Under the pieces are notes generated by a model. The model saw only the letters and a list, made by a program, of their open reading frames with translations, made no database searches and was not told the DNA's origin. Below are positions 52,898 through 63,441 of a DNA stretch of 64,000 bases, piece by piece (the stretch's first letter is position 1; each line of letters begins with the position of its first letter). The DNA lies in contig JAPLAA010000104.1 in assembly GCA_026393475.1 (NCBI GenBank), forward strand, positions 124,001 to 188,000, read 5' to 3'. The stretch comes from Actinomycetota bacterium (GTDB lineage Bacteria > Actinomycetota > Acidimicrobiia > Acidimicrobiales > Ilumatobacteraceae). A program made the position numbers and the translations under genes.

Positions 52898-52997
52898 GTG
52901 GACCTCCGACGGGCACGGCGCCGGTCGCGGCGCGGGACACCTGGACGCAGCGACGGCGTCGATCGGGGCGACAGGTGCCCGGGGCCCGGTGAGCTCA

Positions 52998-53024
52998 GTG
53001 GCTCAGGATCTCCGTGGCTCAGGA
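52998..53024. repeat. 11-bp repeat (period 16) over the sigma-factor stop codon
   Basis: GTGGCTCAGGA occurs at 52998-53008 and 53014-53024. The second copy contains the stop of the WhiG-like gene (53019-53021). Confidence 0.8.
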
Positions 53025-53771
53025 GATGCCGGAGGCAGCGAGGCGTGCACGCAGGTGCAGCACCGCCTTGGTGTGGATCTGGGAGACGCGACTCTCGGTC
53101 ACCCCGAGCACCGACCCGATCTCGGCGAGGGTGAGGCCCTCGTCGTAGTACAGCGACATCACGAGCTTCTCCCGCTCGGGCAGTCGGCGCACCTCCTGGC
53201 GGACCAGGCGGCGCACCTCGCTCTCCTCGACCACAGCGGACGGCGAATCGGGTGTTTCACCGGCGAGCGAGCGTGGCTCGGCACCGGCGACGAGCGCCCG
53301 ATCGAGCGGGCCGACCGTCGTGGAGGCGATCGCGACGAGCCACTTCTGGAACTCGGTCGAGCTGATCTTGAGATGACCGGCGATCTCTTCGTCGGTGGGC
53401 GCTCGGCCGAAGCGTGCCTCCAGCTCGCTGAAGGCGGACTCGACCTCGCGGGCGCGGCTGCGCACCGATCGGGGCACCCAGTCGAGCGAGCGCAGGCCGT
53501 CGAACACGGCGCCACGGATGCGCGGCACGGCGAAGGTCTCGAACTTCACGCCCCGCTCGGGATCGAACCGCTCGACCGCGTCGATGAGGCCGAAGACCCC
53601 TGCGGACACGAGGTCGCCGGGGTCGACGCTGCTGGGCAGGCCGGCACCGACACGGCCGGCGACGAACTTCACCAACGGCGAGTAGTGCTCGATGATGCGG
53701 TCGCGAGCGATCTGGTCGCGCGACGCGAACCACTTCTCCCACCAGTGCGAGATGTCGACAGGGATGCTCAT
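53019..53771 (-). CDS. Sigma-28 family RNA polymerase sigma factor, WhiG/FliA type
   Basis: 250 residues. Region 2 (HYSPLVKFVAGRVGAGLPSS, VSAGVFGLIDAVERFDPERG, KFETFAVPRIRGAVFDGL), region 3 and region 4 (REKLVMSLYYDEGLTLAEIG, then GVTESRVSQIHTKAVLHLR) are complete. In Streptomyces WhiG sits at this same locus beside rpsB and drives sporulation; in motile bacteria FliA drives late flagellar genes. No flagellar or spore genes are in the window. Its start overlaps the xerC stop by 4 bp (ATGA). Confidence 0.9.
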   Translation of the reverse strand: MSIPVDISHWWEKWFASRDQIARDRIIEHYSPLVKFVAGRVGAGLPSSVDPGDLVSAGVFGLIDAVERFDPERGVKFETFAVPRIRGAVFDGLRSLDWVPRSVRSRAREVESAFSELEARFGRAPTDEEIAGHLKISSTEFQKWLVAIASTTVGPLDRALVAGAEPRSLAGETPDSPSAVVEESEVRRLVRQEVRRLPEREKLVMSLYYDEGLTLAEIGSVLGVTESRVSQIHTKAVLHLRARLAASGIS

Positions 53772-54700
53772 GCTCGGGGGTGTGCCTCCGCGTAGACGGA
53801 ACGGAGTCGCTCGTTGCTGACATGTGTGTACCGCTGCGTCGTCGCGACGTCGGCATGTCCGAGGAACTCCTGCACCGCTCGTAAGTCTGCCCCGCCGTCG
53901 AGCAAATGCGTCGCGAAGGTGTGACGCAGCGCGTGCGGGTGGGTGGGTGACGACGATCGACGGTCGATGATCCGCCGGACGTCGCGTGGGGTGAGCCGAT
54001 GGCCGCGTTCGTTGCCGAACAGCGCGTCGCCGGCGTCGGCCGGCACGACCTCGTGGCGCACGGCCAGCCAGCCACGCACGGCGTCGACGGCCATGGCCGA
54101 CAGCGGGACGACACGTTCCTTCGATCCCTTGCCGAGCACGGTCATCGAGTCGCTCCCGCGCCGGACGTCGTCGACATCGAGGCCACAGAGTTCGCTCACG
54201 CGCACCCCACTGCCGTAGAGGATCTCGAGCACGGCGTCGTCGCGGAGGCGGCGCCAGTGCGGCTCGTCCTCGGTCGACGGCGCGTCGAGCAGGCGATCGA
54301 GCTCGTTCGCGGTGAGCACCCGCGGCAGGCGGGCCTCGCCCGACGGGGCGCGCAACGACGAGCTGGGGTCGGCGGCGACCACACCCGTGCGATGCAGCCA
54401 GCGGAAGTACTTGCGCACCGCGGCGACCTTGCGGGCGATGGTGCGCTTGGCGTACCGGCGCGTCGTGAGGAAGGCGACCCAGCGACGCAGGAGCAACCGG
54501 TCGACGGAGGTCGGTTCGTCGACCCCACCCCGTTCGGCCCAGGTCGCGAAGTCGCGCACGTCGATGCCGTAGGCCGTGACCGTGTGATCGGAGGAAGCCG
54601 TGAGCGAGGTCGCAAAGGCGTGCAAGCGCCACGCCGCACAAGGCTCGTCGACCAGGGTCCGCCCACCGGCCCCGTGCACTCCGGATGTCACCCGAGTCAC
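53768..54700 (-). CDS. xerC: Tyrosine recombinase XerC
   Basis: 310 residues. The catalytic residues are visible: Arg in GSGVRVSELCGLD, Lys in GKGSKERVVPL, His-x-x-Arg in HALRHTFATHLL, His in LGHADVATTQ and Tyr in RYTHVSNERL. It resolves chromosome dimers at dif during cell division, with XerD. It lies 9 bp after dprA and overlaps the sigma gene by 4 bp, so it is in one operon. Confidence 0.92.
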   Translation of the reverse strand: MTRVTSGVHGAGGRTLVDEPCAAWRLHAFATSLTASSDHTVTAYGIDVRDFATWAERGGVDEPTSVDRLLLRRWVAFLTTRRYAKRTIARKVAAVRKYFRWLHRTGVVAADPSSSLRAPSGEARLPRVLTANELDRLLDAPSTEDEPHWRRLRDDAVLEILYGSGVRVSELCGLDVDDVRRGSDSMTVLGKGSKERVVPLSAMAVDAVRGWLAVRHEVVPADAGDALFGNERGHRLTPRDVRRIIDRRSSSPTHPHALRHTFATHLLDGGADLRAVQEFLGHADVATTQRYTHVSNERLRSVYAEAHPRA

Positions 54701-54709
54701 AGTATTCGG

Positions 54710-55867
54710 TCACGGACATGCCAGGGGTGACCCCATCACCTCGAACCATCCGTCGACGTGCGCCAACCAGCCGGCCTGCTCGAGCCGGGCGAGCGCCATC
54801 GCCGCCTCCACCACCGACACGTCGAGCGCCGCCGCGACCTCACCGACGGTGCTCGCCTTGACGGAACACACCCGGTACGCAGGCACATCGGCAGGACGGG
54901 GGCGGACGCGGGGGTCGTCGGCCCGCGGGGTCGCCCGGGTGTGGTCGAGCCCGAGCGCGACCATGACGTCGCCCACGTCGACCGCCGGTGCCGAGCCGTC
55001 GCGGAGCAACGCATTCACCCCGATTGCGGCCCTGCTGATCGCGCTGCCGGGCACCGCCATCACGGGGATCCCGCGCTCCGCGGCCATCTGGGCCGTGATC
55101 AGCGACCCGCCGGTCTCCCGGCTCTCGACGACCACGACGATCTCGGACAACGCGGCGACGAGGCGGTTGCGCTGCGGGAAGCGATAGGCGACGGGCACCG
55201 CCCCCGGAGGCCACTCGCTCAGGAGCAGCCCCTCGGCGCCCACCCGCTCCCACAGGGTGCGGTGTTCGCGCGGGTAGACGACGTCGTGGCCCGACGCGAC
55301 CACCGCGATCGGACGACCCGCCGCGCCGTCGGTGACCGCCTCGAGCACGCCGGCGTGGGCGTGCCCGTCGATGCCGCGAGCCAGGCCCGACACCACGTGC
55401 ACCCCCGCACGGGCGAGGCCGTCGCCGAGCGTGCGGGCGATGTGGCGACCCGCGGCGGTGGCGTTGCGCGTGCCCACGAGCGCCACCCGACGCCCGTCGA
55501 GCGCGGCCGGATCGCCACGGGCGAACAGCACCGGGGGCGGTTGGGGATCGTGCTGCAGCAGCTCGGGATAGCCGTCTCGTCCGAGCACGAGCACCTGCAG
55601 GTCGAGCTCACGACACCGCTCCCACACCGCGGCCGGATCGCGTCGGCCGGCACTGCGCCGCCACGAGGCGCGCACGTCGTCGCGCTCGAGCACCCTGGCG
55701 ACGAGCCCGTCGGTCGGCGGGAGGTCGCCGGCCGCGACATGGAACGCCTCGGCGGGCGGGTGGTGGCGGAGCAGCGCCGCCAGCCGATGCACGGTCATGA
55801 GATCGAAACCGGCGAGCGAGGCGGCATAGGCCTCCTGCGGGAGGCAGCCATCGAGATCGGTGGTCAT
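54710..55867 (-). CDS. dprA: DNA-processing protein DprA
   Basis: 385 residues. The Rossmann-type DprA domain has VALVGTRNATAAGRHIARTL, VVSGLARGIDGHAHAGVLEA and VPGSAISRAAIGVNALLRDG. A C-terminal winged-helix-like segment (VGEVAAALDVSVVEAAMALARLEQAGWL) is also present. DprA loads RecA on incoming single-stranded DNA. Its start overlaps the yifB stop by 4 bp. Confidence 0.94.
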   Translation of the reverse strand: MTTDLDGCLPQEAYAASLAGFDLMTVHRLAALLRHHPPAEAFHVAAGDLPPTDGLVARVLERDDVRASWRRSAGRRDPAAVWERCRELDLQVLVLGRDGYPELLQHDPQPPPVLFARGDPAALDGRRVALVGTRNATAAGRHIARTLGDGLARAGVHVVSGLARGIDGHAHAGVLEAVTDGAAGRPIAVVASGHDVVYPREHRTLWERVGAEGLLLSEWPPGAVPVAYRFPQRNRLVAALSEIVVVVESRETGGSLITAQMAAERGIPVMAVPGSAISRAAIGVNALLRDGSAPAVDVGDVMVALGLDHTRATPRADDPRVRPRPADVPAYRVCSVKASTVGEVAAALDVSVVEAAMALARLEQAGWLAHVDGWFEVMGSPLACP

Positions 55868-57375
55868 GCCACGCGCACCCGCGACGAACCGGCGAACGGG
55901 ACACGGAGCTGGAGCGCCACGGTGAGGAGGTCGACGCCGACGGTCTCCGCCGCACCGGTGAGGTCGCCGATCGTCCGCGCGACGCGCCTGACACGGTGGA
56001 GCCCGCGGGCGGTGAGCCGGTTCGCCTCGAACTCGCGACGCACCAGCGACTCGGCGGCGTGGTCGAACGGCGCATACATCTCGAGCTCGTCGGCGCTCAG
56101 CGCTGCGTTCACCTTCCCGGCGCGACCGATGGCGAGGTCTCGCGCCGCCAGGACCCGTTCGCGGACCACCGCCGTCGACTCGCCCTGCTCACGGCCGAGC
56201 AGGTCGTCGACCCGGGCGGCGCCGACGCTGACGCGGAGGTCGAAGCGGTCGAGGAACGGCCCGCTGATGCGTCGGAAGTACTTCATCCGTGCCGTGACAT
56301 CGCACTCGCACTCCCCCGGCGCCCCGCCGCCGCACGGGCACGGATTGGACGCCGCCACCATCTGGAAGCGGGCCGGCAGCGTGGCGGTGGACGTCGCTCG
56401 CGACACCCGCACCACACCCTCCTCGATCGGTTGGCGCAGGGCATCGAGCACGTGGGCCGGGAACTCGCCGAGCTCGTCGAGGAAGAGGACGCCGCCGTGG
56501 GCGAGGCTCGCTTCGCCCGGCCGCAACGCCGTGGAGCCGCCGCCGACGATCGCGATCATCGAACTCGAGTGGTGTGGCGCCCGGAACATGGGCTGGCGCA
56601 CCACACCGCCTCCCGGCACCGGCACCCCGGCGGCCGAGTAGACCATCGTGGCCTCGAGCGCCGCGACCGGGTCGAGCGCGGGCAGCAGGCCGGGCAGCCG
56701 CTGGGCGAGCATCGTCTTGCCGGCACCGGGCGGACCGACGAGCAGCAGGTGGTGCCCACCGGCCGCAGCCAGTTCGAGCGCGAGCCGGGCATCGGGCTGC
56801 CCCCGCACGTCGGCGAGGTCGGGCGGCGGGAGGTCGTCGCCGGCGACGGCACGCGGCGGCGGGTCGGGCCACGGCGCACCGGCGAGCGCCGACACCACCT
56901 CGACCAGGTTCGATGCGCAGCGCACGTCGACCGCACCGATCGCCGTCGCCTGCTCGAAGGCATCGCTCGGCACCACCGCGATCCGGTCGGACCGACAGGC
57001 GACCATGGGCGCGACGCCCGGCATGCCGCGCAGCGAGCCGTCGAGGCCCAGCTCGCCGACGAATGCGAAGCGCTCGACGGTCTCGGGGGGCAGCTGCTCG
57101 TCGGCGACGAGCAGGGCGATGGCGATCGCCAGGTCGAGACCGGCACCCGCCTTGCGGACGCCGCTGGGCGCGAGGTTGACGGTGATGCGGCGGTTGGGCC
57201 AGTTGAGACCGCTCGAGAGCAACGCCGCCCTCACCCGGTCGCGCGACTCGCGACATGCTGCGTCGGGTGATCCGACGATCTGGAAGCCGGGCACGCCGAC
57301 CCCCGAGTGCACCTCGACCGTGACGGGTTGGCCGGTGACACCCAGCAGGGTGGCGGACGGGATGGAAGCGATCAT
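55864..57375 (-). CDS. comM: YifB/ComM family Mg-chelatase-like AAA+ ATPase
   Basis: 503 residues. The N-terminal Lon-protease-like domain (FQIVGSPDAACRESRDRVRAA, RRITVNLAPSGVRKAGAGLD) is followed by the AAA+ core with GPPGAGKTMLAQRLPGLLP (about 213) and FLDELGEFPAHVLDALRQPI. A Zn-binding-like insert CPCGGGAPGECEC and a C-terminal helical domain complete it. ComM is a hexameric helicase that promotes branch migration during natural transformation, which fits dprA next door. ATG 57375 has a perfect AGGAGG 5 bp upstream, the strongest ribosome-binding site in this block. Confidence 0.93.
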   Translation of the reverse strand: MIASIPSATLLGVTGQPVTVEVHSGVGVPGFQIVGSPDAACRESRDRVRAALLSSGLNWPNRRITVNLAPSGVRKAGAGLDLAIAIALLVADEQLPPETVERFAFVGELGLDGSLRGMPGVAPMVACRSDRIAVVPSDAFEQATAIGAVDVRCASNLVEVVSALAGAPWPDPPPRAVAGDDLPPPDLADVRGQPDARLALELAAAGGHHLLLVGPPGAGKTMLAQRLPGLLPALDPVAALEATMVYSAAGVPVPGGGVVRQPMFRAPHHSSSMIAIVGGGSTALRPGEASLAHGGVLFLDELGEFPAHVLDALRQPIEEGVVRVSRATSTATLPARFQMVAASNPCPCGGGAPGECECDVTARMKYFRRISGPFLDRFDLRVSVGAARVDDLLGREQGESTAVVRERVLAARDLAIGRAGKVNAALSADELEMYAPFDHAAESLVRREFEANRLTARGLHRVRRVARTIGDLTGAAETVGVDLLTVALQLRVPFAGSSRVRVA

Positions 57376-57556
57376 CGGGACCTCCTGACGCTCGACACGA
57401 CCGTGCGGTGCGTGGAGCTCGTGGATGGAGGACGGGACGACCGGTCCCGACGACGTGCGCCGGAACCTATCGCCCGGAACGACGACCGCAACCCGCCGCC
57501 GCGGTCCTGATGGCTCCGATCTCGGTGGTGTCGCCACCCGTCGCTACGGTGCCGCC

Positions 57557-58084
57557 ATGTCCGTGCTCGGCACCTACCCGATCTTCCAGCAGGCCTACCT
57601 CGTCAACGACATCGAGGCGTCGATCGAGCGATGGTCCGAGCTGTTCGGCGCCGGCCCGTTCGGCATCGCCGCCCACCACCGCGCGGACTGGTTCGAGTAC
57701 CGGGGCACCCCGCAGGAGGCCGACGTCACCTACGCCTTCGGCTACCTCGGCGAGGTGCAGATCCAGTTCATCCAGCAACACGACGACACGCCCTCGATCT
57801 ACCGCGACATGTACGCGCCGGGCGAGGAGGGCTACCACCACACCGCGTTCCTGGTCCGCGACTACGCGGCCGAACGGCAGCGTCTGCTCGACATGGGTTT
57901 CGTCGCCGCCTGCGAGCTCCGCCACGGCGACGTGGAGGCCGGCTACTTCGACACCCGCTCGGTCACCGGCGGCTTCACCGAGCTCCACACCGACACACCG
58001 CGGTCGCTGCAGTCGTTCGCGGTGCAACGGCGTGCCCACCAGATCCGCCGGCCGGGCGACTCGCCGATCCTCTACCGCCGCTGA
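57557..58084 (+). CDS. VOC (glyoxalase/dioxygenase) superfamily protein
   Basis: 175 residues with one paired beta-alpha-beta VOC module: PIFQQAYLVNDIEASIERWSE at the start, HHTAFLVRDYAAERQRLLDMG in the middle, GGFTELHTDTP near the end. Possible metal ligands are His in YHHTAF and Glu in FTELHT. It may be a metal-dependent lyase, isomerase or dioxygenase; substrate unknown. ATG 57557 starts MSVLGTYPIFQQ. It diverges from comM over 181 bp. The stop lies in an 8-bp duplication (58079-58094). Confidence 0.75.
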   Translation: MSVLGTYPIFQQAYLVNDIEASIERWSELFGAGPFGIAAHHRADWFEYRGTPQEADVTYAFGYLGEVQIQFIQQHDDTPSIYRDMYAPGEEGYHHTAFLVRDYAAERQRLLDMGFVAACELRHGDVEAGYFDTRSVTGGFTELHTDTPRSLQSFAVQRRAHQIRRPGDSPILYRR

Positions 58085-58094
58085 CGCGCTGACG
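58079..58094. repeat. 8-bp direct duplication over the VOC stop codon
   Basis: CGCTGACG occurs twice in tandem, and the first copy contains the TGA at 58082-58084. Confidence 0.7.
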
Positions 58095-58150
58095 ACCGGT
58101 GCCCTGAGCCCTGCCACCACCGTCGGCAGGCGAGCTGTGACAATGGGTTC

Positions 58151-58666
58151 ATGCCAACGCCGGATCACGGACCCCGCGCGCCCCGGTTCGTCAGGGAGAC
58201 GAGGGTGCTCGCCACCACCGTCGTCGCGATCGGAGCCGGGATCGGGATCGGATCGATCGCCGCGGGATGCAGCGACACACCCGAACGCACCGTGGCCGCG
58301 TACTGCGCCGCCGTCGGGGCCGATCTCCAGGTGCTGATGAACCCGGCGATCGCGACCGGGGCCGACATCGACGCGACGATCGACCGCTACCGGTCGATCG
58401 CCGAGGTGGCACCGGCGCAGGTCGAACCGGAATGGCAGCGGGTGATCGAGGTGCTCGAGACAGCTGCCACAGTGATCCCGGGCGATCAGGCGTCGCTGGA
58501 ACTGGCGAACCAGGCAGCGCTCGCAGGCGCTCCGGCCTACGTGGAAGTGCAGCAGTACACGCAGCAGCAGTGCGCGCTCGACGTGGGGACGCCACCGACG
58601 CCCACCAATCCGGTGACCGCCACGACCGTGGTGCCACCGACCACGCTGCCGACGCTCGGCGGCTGA
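58151..58666 (+). CDS. Small lipoprotein of unknown function
   Basis: 171 residues. A lipoprotein signal (RVLATTVVAIGAGIGIGSIAAGC, Cys near residue 40) is followed by a mostly helical domain of about 100 residues with two further Cys (TVAAYCAAVGADL and QQCALDVG), which could pair. The last 25 residues are a Thr/Pro-rich tail. I do not recognise the family. It follows the VOC gene by 66 bp on the same strand and ends before a terminator hairpin. Confidence 0.7.
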   Translation: MPTPDHGPRAPRFVRETRVLATTVVAIGAGIGIGSIAAGCSDTPERTVAAYCAAVGADLQVLMNPAIATGADIDATIDRYRSIAEVAPAQVEPEWQRVIEVLETAATVIPGDQASLELANQAALAGAPAYVEVQQYTQQQCALDVGTPPTPTNPVTATTVVPPTTLPTLGG

Positions 58667-58684
58667 ACCGGGTGCCCCGGCTGA

Positions 58685-58706
58685 CCCGGCCGCTGGAGCG
58701 GCCGGG
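58685..58706. terminator. Strong GC hairpin between convergent genes
   Basis: CCCGGCCGC-TGGA-GCGGCCGGG is a perfect 9-bp stem with a four-base loop. It lies between the lipoprotein stop (58666) and the clpP stop (58716) and probably ends transcription from both sides. Confidence 0.75.
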
Positions 58707-58715
58707 GCGGAGCGA

Positions 58716-59342
58716 CTAGCGGATCTCGCCGCGCTTCAGGATCACCTTGTCGATGAGGCCGTACTCCTTGGCCTCGTCGGCGGTGAACCAGCGGTCGCGC
58801 TCGGCGTCGGCCTGGATCTTGGTGACGTCCTGGCCGGTGTGGTGAGCGGTGAGCTCGGCCATGCGACGCTTGGTGTAGACGAGCTGCTCGGCCTGGATGG
58901 CGATGTCGGCCGCCTGGCCGCGGAGACCGGCGAGCGGCTGGTGCATCATGACCCGGGCGTTGGGCAGGCTGAACCGCTTGCCCGCGGCGCCGGCGGTGAG
59001 CAGGAACTGGCCCATGCTGGCGGCCATGCCCATGCAGACGGTGGCGACGTCGCAGCTGACGAACTGCATCGTGTCGTAGATGGCCATGCCGGCGTACACC
59101 GAGCCACCAGGGCTGTTGATGTACAGCCAGATGTCGGCGTTGGGATCTTCGCCCTCGAGGTACAGCAACTGGGCGCACAGCGAGTTGGCGATGTCGTCGT
59201 TGACGTCGGTGCCGAGCATGATCACGCGGTTCTTGAGCAGCCGGTTGAACACGTCGCTGCGCGGGTCGAAACCCGAGTCGGCAGCCTGGGGAACGAAGGG
59301 CATCTGCGCAGCTGAACTGAACGGCGAGTCGGTCGAAGACAT
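58716..59342 (-). CDS. clpP: ATP-dependent Clp protease proteolytic subunit
   Basis: About 208 residues. It has the ClpP core: [58 protein letters not shown] (nucleophile Ser, about 110), [18 protein letters not shown] (catalytic His) and [19 protein letters not shown] (catalytic Asp region). ClpP forms the barrel that degrades proteins delivered by ClpX or ClpC. ATG 59342 was chosen over the in-frame extension to 59393. No second clpP copy lies next to it, unlike the usual clpP1-clpP2 pair of actinobacteria. It diverges from the carbonic anhydrase across 59 bp. Confidence 0.95.
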   Translation of the reverse strand: MSSTDSPFSSAAQMPFVPQAADSGFDPRSDVFNRLLKNRVIMLGTDVNDDIANSLCAQLLYLEGEDPNADIWLYINSPGGSVYAGMAIYDTMQFVSCDVATVCMGMAASMGQFLLTAGAAGKRFSLPNARVMMHQPLAGLRGQAADIAIQAEQLVYTKRRMAELTAHHTGQDVTKIQADAERDRWFTADEAKEYGLIDKVILKRGEIR

Positions 59343-59401
59343 GAAGCACACGCTACCGTGCGACCAGCGTCGCACCGCTGAACGGGGCGGCAACCACCAT
59401 C

Positions 59402-59932
59402 ATGACCGACATCCCAACGCGCCCCTCGAGTGACGATTTCGCACCCAACGTCGACGAACTGGTCGACAACAACGGGCGCTACGTCGCAGGGTTCAGCGAC
59501 GGGCCGATGGACGTGCGGCCGCGCCGCAAGCTGGCGATCGTGGCCTGCATGGACAGTCGCATGAACATCTTCGAGATGCTCGGGCTGCAGCACGGCGAGG
59601 CGCACATCATCCGCAACGCGGGCGGCGTGGTCACCGACGACGTCATCCGGTCGCTCGTGCTGTCCCAGCGCCGCCTCGGCACTCGTGAGGTCATCCTCAT
59701 CCACCACACGAACTGCGGGCTCGAGGGCGTCAGCGTCGACGAGTTCAAGCAGGAGCTCGAGGCCGAGGTCGGCATCCGTCCGTGGTGGGCGCTCGAGGCG
59801 TTCCTCGACCCGTACGCCGATGTGCGCCAGAGCATCAACCGGCTGAAGCTCAACCCGTTCGTGAAGTTCAAGGAGTACATCACCGGCTTCGTCTACGACG
59901 TCGCCGACGGCAAGCTCCACCCCGTCGACTGA
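59402..59932 (+). CDS. Beta-class carbonic anhydrase
   Basis: 176 residues, closely resembling the small mycobacterial enzyme of the Rv1284 type. Zinc ligands and the catalytic pair are visible: Cys49 and Asp51 with Arg53 in ACMDSRM, then His102 and Cys105 in HHTNCG. HIIRNAGGVVTDDVIRSLVLSQRRLGTREVILI is the conserved core. It interconverts CO2 and bicarbonate in the cytoplasm. It ends 10 bp before the secreted repeat-protein gene, so the two may share a transcript. Confidence 0.95.
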   Translation: MTDIPTRPSSDDFAPNVDELVDNNGRYVAGFSDGPMDVRPRRKLAIVACMDSRMNIFEMLGLQHGEAHIIRNAGGVVTDDVIRSLVLSQRRLGTREVILIHHTNCGLEGVSVDEFKQELEAEVGIRPWWALEAFLDPYADVRQSINRLKLNPFVKFKEYITGFVYDVADGKLHPVD

Positions 59933-59942
59933 CGCGTCGCTC

Positions 59943-62051
59943 GTGCACCGCTGGACCGGCACCCGATCGACGATCCTCGGTGCCGTCGCGCTGGGCGCCG
60001 TCTCGCTCACGGCCGGGGTGTCCCCGATCGGCATCGGCTCGGCCGAGACGCCCTCGCTCGGGTCGCCGCTCGCCGCCGGCGCCGTGCTTGCGGTCGAGGT
60101 CGCGGGCATCCGCGGCGTACCGGCCGATGCCGACGCCGTCGCGCTCAACGTCACCGTCGCCAACCCTCGCGCCGACGGCTACCTGACGGTGTTCCCGTGC
60201 GGCGAAGCGCCGCCAGTGGCCTCGAACCTCAACTACACGCGAGCCGACCGAGCGGTGCCGAACGCCGTCGTCGCCCGGGTGGGCCGCGATCGTTCCGTCT
60301 GCGTCACCAGCTCGGCCGACGTCGACGTGATCGTCGACGTCGCCGGCTACGTACCGCCCACCTCGGCGATCGCCTCGCTCGACTCGCCGCGTCGACTGCT
60401 CGACACCCGGATCGGATCGGGTGCTCCCGTCGGACGGGTCGGGCCCGGCGTCACCGTCGTCCAGGTGGCCGGGCGTGAGGGCATCCCGAGCGGCGCCGCG
60501 GCCGCCGTGCTCAACGTCACCGTGGTCGGTCCGGCCGGGCCCGGGTTCGCGACGGTGTTCCCGTGCGACCAGCCGCAGCCGGTCGCATCGAACCTCAACT
60601 TCGTCGCCGGCGACGTCCGCCCCAACCTCGTGATGGCCGGACTCGACGGCGACGGCCGCACGTGCGTGTATGCGATGGCCTCGACACATCTGGTCATCGA
60701 CGCCATCGGGTTCGTCCCGACCGGAGCCGCCGGCGTCACGAGGGTGGCGAACCCCGAACGGTTGCTCGACACCCGCAGCGGTCTGGGTGCGCCGGCGGGC
60801 CCGGTCACCGCTGCGGCATCCGCCGTCGTGCAGGTGCGCGGACGCGCCGGAGTTCCCGCTGCAGCGACGGCCGTGGTGCTGAACGTGACGGCGACCGAGG
60901 GCTCCCGGGACGGCTTCGTCACCGTGTACCCGTGCGGGCGGTTGCCCGCGACCTCGAGCCTCAACCACGCGGCCGGCCAGACGGTGGCCAACCTCGTCAT
61001 CGCGACGCTCGACCCCGACGGCCGGGTGTGTCTGTTCTCCAACGTCGGCACCCATCTGATCGCCGACGTCGCCGCCTGGTTCGAGGGCGACGCCGCATAC
61101 CGCTCGCTCCCTGCACCGGAGCGGGTGTACGACAGCCGGGTCGTCTCGACACCCACGACCACGAGCACCACCAGCACCACGTCGCCCGCCGCGACCTCGA
61201 CGACCTCGACGACCTCGACGACCACGACCAGCACCACCACGACCGTGCCGGGCGGGCCGATCGCCACCTCGGCGCCCTGCCACTCCCTCGTCTACCCGGC
61301 CGTCGCCGGCGCGATCGTGGTCCGCGACCTCACCGACGGCACCGAGCGCACCATCACCGCAGCCGAGTTCGACCCGAACGAGCGGCCCGTGATGGCCGCC
61401 GATTGCTCGGGTGTGTTGATCGCCGGCGCGCCGGTCGGCGCGACCGGCCTCGTCATGAGGCGGTACGGCTTCGACGCCTCGGTCACCGCACTCGGCGACG
61501 TCGCCACACCGCTCGGCGGTCCCACGCTGATCGACCAGACGGGCGACGGCCGGGTGCTGGTCACCACGTCGACCGGCACCTGGAACGTGGCCAACGGCGC
61601 CCGCCTCTACACGCCCGACTCCGGCTTCTACCGGCCCGTCGGCGCGGCCCACGACGGCTCGGTGGGCGTGCTCACCAGCGCGCTGTTGTTCAACCACACG
61701 TTCACCGTCCACTCGCTCACGACGGGTCAGGTGGTGCGCACGACCACCCTGCCCGCCCACGGGCTGGATCCGATGCTGTCGCCCGACGGCCTCCGCGTCG
61801 CCGTGGGCACCACGCCGGACGGCAGCGGGTTCCCACCGACCCGCACGGTGCCGGGCGTCCGCCTGATCGACGGCACGCTCGTGGCGACCTACCCGCTCGG
61901 TGAGGTCGACGAGCCGACCCGGATGAACTGGCTGACCGACAGCCAGGTGATCGTGTGTGTCCCGGGCCGGTCCCCGACCATCTGGACCATCGGCGGCGGT
62001 GTGGTGTCGACCGGTGCGCCCGTTCGAGCCGGTTGCCCGACCGGTGGCTGA
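59943..62051 (+). CDS. Secreted repeat protein with Thr-rich linker and propeller-like region (third paralogue)
   Basis: 702 residues. A signal peptide (STILGAVALGAVSLTAGVSPI) is followed by about three family repeats: [52 protein letters not shown]; then VLNVTVVGPAGPGFATVFPC and VLNVTATEGSRDGFVTVYPC. A linker of about 35 Thr/Ser residues (near 400-435) separates these from a C-terminal propeller-like region (SLVYPAVAGAIVVRDLTDG, later MLSPDGLRVAVGTTPDG). The paralogues at 36705 and 38853 lack the long Thr linker. It starts with GTG 59943. Confidence 0.8.
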   Translation: MHRWTGTRSTILGAVALGAVSLTAGVSPIGIGSAETPSLGSPLAAGAVLAVEVAGIRGVPADADAVALNVTVANPRADGYLTVFPCGEAPPVASNLNYTRADRAVPNAVVARVGRDRSVCVTSSADVDVIVDVAGYVPPTSAIASLDSPRRLLDTRIGSGAPVGRVGPGVTVVQVAGREGIPSGAAAAVLNVTVVGPAGPGFATVFPCDQPQPVASNLNFVAGDVRPNLVMAGLDGDGRTCVYAMASTHLVIDAIGFVPTGAAGVTRVANPERLLDTRSGLGAPAGPVTAAASAVVQVRGRAGVPAAATAVVLNVTATEGSRDGFVTVYPCGRLPATSSLNHAAGQTVANLVIATLDPDGRVCLFSNVGTHLIADVAAWFEGDAAYRSLPAPERVYDSRVVSTPTTTSTTSTTSPAATSTTSTTSTTTTSTTTTVPGGPIATSAPCHSLVYPAVAGAIVVRDLTDGTERTITAAEFDPNERPVMAADCSGVLIAGAPVGATGLVMRRYGFDASVTALGDVATPLGGPTLIDQTGDGRVLVTTSTGTWNVANGARLYTPDSGFYRPVGAAHDGSVGVLTSALLFNHTFTVHSLTTGQVVRTTTLPAHGLDPMLSPDGLRVAVGTTPDGSGFPPTRTVPGVRLIDGTLVATYPLGEVDEPTRMNWLTDSQVIVCVPGRSPTIWTIGGGVVSTGAPVRAGCPTGG

Positions 62052-62085
62052 CGACCTGCGATCACCAGGCGGCCAGCCGGCATCG

Positions 62086-62102
62086 GCAGGCGATCAGCCT
62101 GC
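62086..62102. terminator. Small hairpin between convergent genes
   Basis: GCAGGC-GATCA-GCCTGC is a 6-bp stem with a five-base loop in the 66-bp gap between the genes ending at 62051 and 62118. It is a plausible weak bidirectional terminator. Confidence 0.45.
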
Positions 62103-62117
62103 AACGACGATCTCTGG

Positions 62118-63422
<1,305 letters not shown>

Positions 63423-63441
63423 CGACGCTGCCCGCCGCCCG

